Assembly: GCA_018398815.1 (NCBI GenBank)
Contig: CM031622.1
Location: 14,378,433-14,442,432, forward strand
Length of the DNA: 64,000 nt
Origin: Conus ventricosus
Taxonomy: Eukaryota > Mollusca > Gastropoda > Neogastropoda > Conidae
Reading direction: 5' to 3'
Within the stretch, counting starts at the first letter, position 1; each line of letters begins with the position of its first letter. Made by a program: the position numbers and the translations under genes. Shown one piece after another: positions 57,956-64,000 of this stretch. Below the pieces are notes generated by a model. The model was not told the origin of the DNA. It saw only the letters and a list, made by a program, of their open reading frames with translations, and ran no database searches.

Positions 57956-58366
57956 GTACATTGTATGTGTGAATTTCCGTTATGTGGATGGACATCAAGT
58001 AGAAACGATTGTATAACTCTTTGCATTACTGTAATATTTGATCCTGGATTTGAATGGAACTGAAAACAAGATTATCAGATGGTCCAGCACCTTAGGATCT
58101 GTCAGAAGCTACCCTAATTCAACTTCTTTATGATCCTACTTGAAACTGAAATGAAGAATTCCAGCTATAGCTTTAAACATTGTGAAAACACACCAGACAA
58201 ACTGTCTAACTGCTTCTTTACTGAAACTAGCTTCAGAATACCTCAACTGATCCAAATGTGCTCTAATAAGTTAAATAGTATCATGCAAGGCAAACATTTT
58301 GGATCAACTGACAGAGTGAAAGGAAAAAATTATCTTAAGTGTATCGTTTCTCTTAACAATCTTCTT

Positions 58367-58590
58367 GTGAACATGGCTCATGATGCATCATGGGAAAGCA
58401 TGTACACGTATGGCTCCTGTTTGTTTGTGAACATGGCTCATGATGCATCATGGGAAAGCATGTACACGTATGGCTCCTGTGTGAACATGGCTCATGATGC
58501 ATCAGGGAAAGCATGTACACGTATGGCTCCTGTGTGAACATGGCTCATGATGCATCATGGGAAAGCATGTACACGTATGGCTGCTGTTTG
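58367..58590. repeat. 54-63-bp tandem repeat, 4 units, with palindrome CATGATGCATCATG
   Basis: Units read GTGAACATGGCTCATGATGC + ATCATGGGAAAGCATGTACA + CGTATGGCTCCTGT, with an optional TTGTTT. Three of four contain the perfect 14-bp palindrome; the third has a deletion (CATCAGGG). Confidence 0.9.
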
Positions 58591-58599
58591 TTTTGTGAC

Positions 58600-59039
58600 A
58601 GGTCTGCATGCATTCCTTTTTTCTGAATTCATTTATTACCAAATTTACTTTCAAATATGTGAGTGACTGAATACAGTTACAACAAAAACTTGTAAACACT
58701 ACTGAATCACACTGAACACCACTGGTTATTCTTTTTTTTTTAATTGTTTTCAGTATTTACATGTCATTTACAATGGTCCTCATCTGTGAACAATCACTCA
58801 ATTTGTGAAGAAAATTCTTGTATCACAACTTCTGCCAACAGTACAGAATACTAAACATAATGCTAAAATACATATTATAATGTTACATATTATAATGTTA
58901 CATATTAAGCTAAGCTTTGTCAATATGTAATTTTGCCACCTGCAAATAAATCATCACCCTGACACAATGTCAAATGTTTCCATGAAACGATGAATTGTAC
59001 CCAATGTGTTTTATTTCTTCCCTATAATGAATATGTGTA

Positions 59040-59078
<39 letters not shown>

Positions 59079-59089
59079 GTGTGTGTGTG

Positions 59090-59139
<50 letters not shown>

Positions 59140-60865
59140 CGTGCATAGCATGTGTTAATACACATCTGTCTGTGCATCTTGACATTTTACTGTGTTTGCA
59201 AATAAGTGTGTGAAGTTCATGACATATTTTACTTTTACTGTTATCATAATGATTACAAATTATCATTATCATCATCATTAATATGATTTTTTTTTAAATC
59301 GTTTTCAGAGGTGGTAGTAGTGGTTGTGGCGATGCTCTCATCAATTCTCAATTTTGATATTGGAAGCATTTAACATTCAGAAAATTAAAGAGTAACAATA
59401 ACAGATCATCAACAAACAAATATAACCCAAATCAACAAAAACTAAATTTCCAGTGAAGCGTAGTCTGACCCTTGTAGGAAAACTAAGGAATAACTGAAGA
59501 CATTTCACCACATAATACTACACAAGCAATGCTGAAAATAAAGATCGATAAATGTGTCACTGTCAATGTCTGGAAGGACATCAATGCTGCACAGAAGTAA
59601 TACACACACCTCTGAATGCAGAGATGACCCAATACTTGTTATGAAAGATCAAATGAGAATATGATAGAATGAGAACATATACTAAAGGGTACTTGGAAAG
59701 AGGGGAGGGATGTTCTTTTACTTGCATCTGATGTCATGGGCCTACAACAGATGATACTTCGCCATAAACAACCAAGCTATGCTCGAACGGTCATACTATC
59801 AATAAAGCCTAAGACTACTCACAATTAATTTTTTTTTAAACTAAATCGCACGATAGGAGATCAATAAAATAATCATCCACGCTTATTAAAAGAATAAAGC
59901 ATGTCCTATTGTGCTCATGTCCTAATTGTGCTCATGTCCTAATTGTGCTCATGTCCTAATTGTGTCATGTCCTATTGTGCTGGATATACACATTACTCTG
60001 CATGCTTCCTCAACATTAAAAGATAAGGTGTAACTGTAATGAAACCATCTGGTTCTAGGACGATCAATGAATCAATAAGCCCATAGCCATTAAGTGCCCC
60101 TTCTAAGGATTACAATCCCTATTCAGACATCAAAGATCAGCAGTAAGGCTGGCACTTCAAGGACTGCATAGGTAGAGCCTTAAATAGCTACTGCTGGGGA
60201 ATGGTCAAGCATGCTAGAGGGGCGCAACAAACACAAACATTGAAGAACACAGTATACAAGAGAGCGAATATAACGTGTTCATGACATATTATTACAAGAA
60301 AATTGGGTTACCCTAACTTTTTTTGACACATACTCCCAGCAACCCAGTGGAAAATGGGCAAGTGAGCAAAGGCTGTTAGGCTTCACATAAGAAGTAAAAT
60401 TTGGTGGGTTGGAGCACACACATACACGCATACCCAAGATGTGATCCATACTTGCTCTTACTAAAAGAAACAAAAAAGACACTGTAAACATATTGTTTCT
60501 GGTTCAAATAGTTTAAGTCACAGACTCTTTCACTGGGTTATACCAAATCTCACCTGGAACAACAAATGTTTGTACATATACATCACAGGATCACTCTATT
60601 TTCTGTAAGGAGAGTGTACATTTTCCTGTTGACAGCTGAACATAGGCATGGATCAAATGAGGATACCATCAGCATAATTTGGGTTGAAAATACAAAGGCA
60701 CCGGAGTATGGATCAAATATGGAGGAGTTAACAAAATTAACAAAGGCAAGAATGTGATCCCATTGTTTTCATAACCTGAGGGGATGTGTGAAGTGTTTCT
60801 ACATCCTTGTCCTGCTGTCTGAAGGGGCGCAGGTGGTTGAGAGTGGGGAAAGAGGGGATAAGACA
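58600..60865. other. AT-rich non-coding sequence, contig C
   Basis: It holds (GT)n at 59038-59131, a short TATTATAATGTTACA repeat (58868-58905) and the 17-bp repeat at 59905-59978. Nothing coding was recognised. Confidence 0.65.
59905..59978. repeat. 17-bp tandem repeat, about 5 units
   Basis: The unit is ATTGTGCTCATGTCCTA; the last units have one-base deletions. Confidence 0.85.
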
Positions 60866-60869
60866 AGCT

Positions 60870-61005
60870 GCAAGAATTGGCAATGAAGCCAGATCAAGCT
60901 GAATGCAGCAATACCGTGAGAGTTGGCACTGAAGCCAGATCAAGCTGAAGCAGCAACCGGAGAGTTGGCACTGAAGCAGATCAAGCTGAATGCAGCAATA
61001 CCGTT
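60870..61005. repeat. About 52-bp tandem repeat, 3 units
   Basis: The unit is close to GAGAGTTGGCACTGAAGCCA + GATCAAGCTGAATGCAGCAA + TACCGT, with small deletions in the middle unit. Confidence 0.85.
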
Positions 61006-61077
61006 TCGAGAGACTTGTTTGAAAAGTGGGTTTTTGCAGTGTTGAACTCTCAACTCCAGCCACAGCTTGGTGCCTGA

Positions 61078-62038
61078 GGTTGGCCTCCCTGTCTTCAAAT
61101 GGGCTGGAATTGACGGCTTCCTCTTCCCCTGTACAGTGGCCTCCCTGTCTTCAAATGGGCTGGAATTGACGGCTTCCTCTTCCCCTGTACAGTTGGCCTC
61201 CCTGTCTTCAAATGGGCTGGAATTGACGGCTTCCTCTTCCCCTGTACAGTTGGCCTCCCTGTCTTCAAATGGGCTGGAATTGACGGCTTCCTCTTCCCCT
61301 GTACAGTTGGCCTCCCTGTCTTCAAATGGGCTGGAATTGACGGCTTCCTCTTCCCCTGTACAGTTGGCCTCCCTGTCTTCAAATGGGCTGGAATTGACGG
61401 CTTCCTCTTCCCTGTACAGTTGGCCTCCCTGTCTTCAAATGGGCTGGAATTGACGGCTTCCTCTTCCCTGTACAGTTGGCCTCCCTGTCTTCAAATGGGC
61501 TGGAATTGACGGCTTCCTCTTCCCCTGTACAGTTGGCCTCCCTGTCTTCAAATGGGCTGGAATTGACGGCTTCCTCTTCCCCTGTACAGTTGGCCTCCCT
61601 GTCTTCAAATGGGCTGGAATTGACGGCTTCCTCTTCCCCTGTACAGTTGGCCTCCCTGTCTTCAAATGGGCTGGAATTGACGGCTTCCTCTTCCCCTGTA
61701 CAGTTGGCCTCCCTGTCTTCAAATGGGCTGGAATTGACGGCTTCCTCTTCCCCTGTACAGTTGGCCTCCCTGTCTTCAAATGGGCTGGAATTGACGGCTT
61801 CCTCTTCCCTGTACAGTTGGCCTCCCTGTCTTCAAATGGGCTGGAATTGACGGCTTCCTCTTCCCTGTACAGTTGGCCTCCCTGTCTTCAAATGGGCTGG
61901 AATCGACGGCTTCCTCTTCCCTGTACAGTTGGCCTCCCTGTCTTCAAATGGGCTGGAATTGACGGCTTCCTCTCCCCTGTACAGTTGGCCTCCCTGTCTT
62001 CAAATGGGCTGGAATGACGGCTTCCTCTTCCCCTGTAC
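61078..62038. repeat. 57-bp minisatellite, about 17 units
   Basis: The unit is TTGGCCTCCCTGTCTTCAAA + TGGGCTGGAATTGACGGCTT + CCTCTTCCCCTGTACAG. Variation is almost entirely CCCC/CCC before TGTACAG. The period is a multiple of three, so 19-residue peptide repeats appear on both strands. A related 38-40-bp repeat (TGTACAGTGCAGTTTTCTAT + CACCCCAGCTCTGCCACAC, 3 units) follows to about 62160. Confidence 0.94.
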
Positions 62039-62164
62039 AGTGCAGTTTCTATCACCACCAGCCCTGCCACACTGTACAGTGCAGTTTTCTATCACCCCAG
62101 CTCTGCCACACTGTACAGTGCAGTTTTCTATCACCCAGCTCTGCCACACGTAGTGCAGTTTCAT

Positions 62165-63009
62165 AATGCTGCAATTACAGTGCATTCTTCACTCAGCTCG
62201 CCACACTTCTTGAAACTATCAAGTTTAGCATAATCAATGAATGCTGGGTAATTTAGACAGAGACTGCTCCACTCAGGTTCTGCTCATGTCAAAGTCTATG
62301 AAACAAAAAAATATTACGAAAGGTTTCTATCAAGATACATAAATGCAAGTAGGCTGAATCATGTATGCACAAATAAAGGGAAAAAATGTGTGCAAAATAC
62401 ATCATTAGAATCATCCAATAATGACTTCACTGACATAATGACTCTCTGTACCAAAACAACATGATATATGAGGTAGTTCACCTTCTAAAACAAAAAAACA
62501 CGTATTAATGATGTTCACCATTAGCACACACCATCAATTTCCCAACAGTAAAGCACAATAAAGTTTGGCATGAGCAAAATAACACAAACAAACAAAAAAT
62601 CTGACTTATGGGAACAGCAGTTCTCACAACCAGTGAGCGCTTTCCAGATTTCTTTTATGGATCAACTGACAGAGCTCAGCTTCCGCCTTGTGAGCAATGG
62701 CAGAAAGCAAACCTTGTTAAATAACTGTTGAATGATTTATTTCGTTTATTTTTTTCACATAGATCTCTGATGCCTGTGACTGATAGGACTAAGAGTCCAT
62801 GGCAATATCAAGTTGACACTAGAGCACTACAAGTACATCACTATGTGCATAATATTTCATCGTCTTGTGTGCACCACATTGTTTCCCTGTCTAATGCATT
62901 CTCTCTACAAATTGCATGTTTATTTCATTGTCTTACACAAAGGTTCCAATCATTTCCTTTTTTTTGTGTTGTGTGTGTCTTGTTTCATTTGCCGCTTGTG
63001 CCAAGAGCC
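62165..63009. other. Non-coding sequence, contig C
   Basis: AT-rich, with no exon or element recognised. The same applies to 63561-64000 beyond the last minisatellite. Confidence 0.6.
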
Positions 63010-63560
63010 TGGCAGCCTGGGAGCTCTCCAAAGTCACCACTTGTTGTGAAATCCTACACCATGCCTCAGTCCGTGAGCCCTCCAAAGTCACCACTTTGTG
63101 GTGAAATCCTACACCATGCCTCAGTCCGTGAGCCCTCCAAAGTCACCACTTGTGGTGAAATCTACACCATGCCTCAGTCCGTGAGCCCTCCAAAGTCACC
63201 ACTTGTGTGGTGAAATCTACACCATGCCTCAGTCTGTGAGCCTCCAAAGTCACCACTTGTTGGGGTGAAATCCTACACCATGCCTCAGTCTGTGAGCCCT
63301 CCAAAGTCACCACTTGTTGTGGTGAAATCTACACCATGCCTCAGTCTGTGAGCCCTCCAAAGTCACCACTTTTGGTGAAATCTACACCATGCCTCAGTCC
63401 GTGAGCCCTCCAAAGTCACCACTTGTTGTGGTGAAATCTACACCATGCCTCAGTCTTGGAGCCCTCCAAAGTCACCACTTTGTGGTGAAATCCTACACCA
63501 TGCCTCAGTCTGTGAACCCTCCATAGTCCACTTGTTCTGGAGAAATCCTACACCACGCCT
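63010..63560. repeat. About 54-bp minisatellite, 10 units
   Basis: The unit is GTGAGCCCTCCAAAGTCACC + ACTTGTGGTGAAATCCTACA + CCATGCCTCAGTCC. Most units differ by indels in CTTGTTGTGGTG or AATCCTAC, again as in an imperfect consensus. Confidence 0.92.
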
Positions 63561-64000
63561 CCTTTAAGCAGAACCTGCTCATCAGATTGCCTTCTCCAGT
63601 TCATTTTTTTTCCCCTTTACTTCTTCCATGATCCAAATCAGCAAGTTTCTTTTCCACCTTCATTCAACCCTCCATCTCAAACTTGAAAAAGAAAATGAAG
63701 ACTTACAGGAGTTTGTTGAAGTTAAAAGAAAAAAAAAAGAGACTCAGAGGAGTTTGTTGAAGATAAAAGAGAGCTAGTATAACTACCATCTACAGAACAC
63801 ATCTTCTCTTGTTTTTTTTTTAAATTGTTTGAAATTAAAATCAGGAAATATCTTTCTCACTTTTCAGTTAGTGCTGCAGTTATACATGGGCCAACAGTCA
63901 AATGAGAAGAGCGCTTGCTTGAGGAGTTGATGGTGGTGAGAGCGAACCATCATGGACTTAGTTTTTTGTTTTTTTTTCCCCGTGTGCTTAGAGTTGATTT

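Overview
This window is metazoan nuclear DNA, most likely from a mollusc (perhaps a gastropod). It has long introns, spliced exons with GT/AG borders, dense minisatellites, (CA)n and (TC)n tracts, tRNA-derived SINEs, several LINE clades and piggyBac-like DNA transposons. I see no prokaryotic genes. The only host gene I can recognise is the catalytic subunit of glutamate-cysteine ligase (GCLC), the rate-limiting enzyme of glutathione synthesis. Three exons are visible: two consecutive ones on the + strand (20651-20709 and 21646-21867) and one earlier exon on the - strand (56581-56700).

Layout: contig A is 1-21998, followed by exactly 1000 N (21999-22998). Contig B is 22999-57409, followed by exactly 100 N (57410-57509). 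Contig C is 57510-64000. Positions 1-13052 of A reappear in reverse complement, in the same order and nearly identical over clean stretches, in B from 22999 to about 45760. The window is therefore a giant inverted repeat around the 1000-N gap, and the GCLC exons on the two sides lie on opposite strands. The simplest reading is that A and B are two haplotypes of one long GCLC intron scaffolded tail to tail, with B ending inside a 39-bp VNTR that has only about two units in A. A real tail-to-tail duplication is the alternative.

Comparing the arms works as an empty-site test. The right arm alone carries two insertions with 6-bp target duplications and a shared CAGACCTG terminus, and two insertions flanked by TTAA (piggyBac type). 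The left arm alone carries one 2-kb insertion. A LINE, two SINEs and an older piggyBac-like element are common to both arms. Three minisatellites have expanded in the right arm: 39 bp (about 2 to 35 units), 63 bp (2 to about 65) and 58 bp (1 to about 29).

Outside the arms, contig A holds six more minisatellites and an RTE-like LINE endonuclease fragment. Contig B beyond 45.8 kb holds a low-quality, low-complexity stretch, a decayed but nearly full-length Jockey-type LINE (about 50.6-55.1 kb, - strand) and a 48-bp minisatellite next to the GCLC exon. Contig C is intergenic or intronic, with more minisatellites. Several stretches have stretched homopolymers and many small indels, as in unpolished long-read consensus, so reading frames there cannot be trusted.
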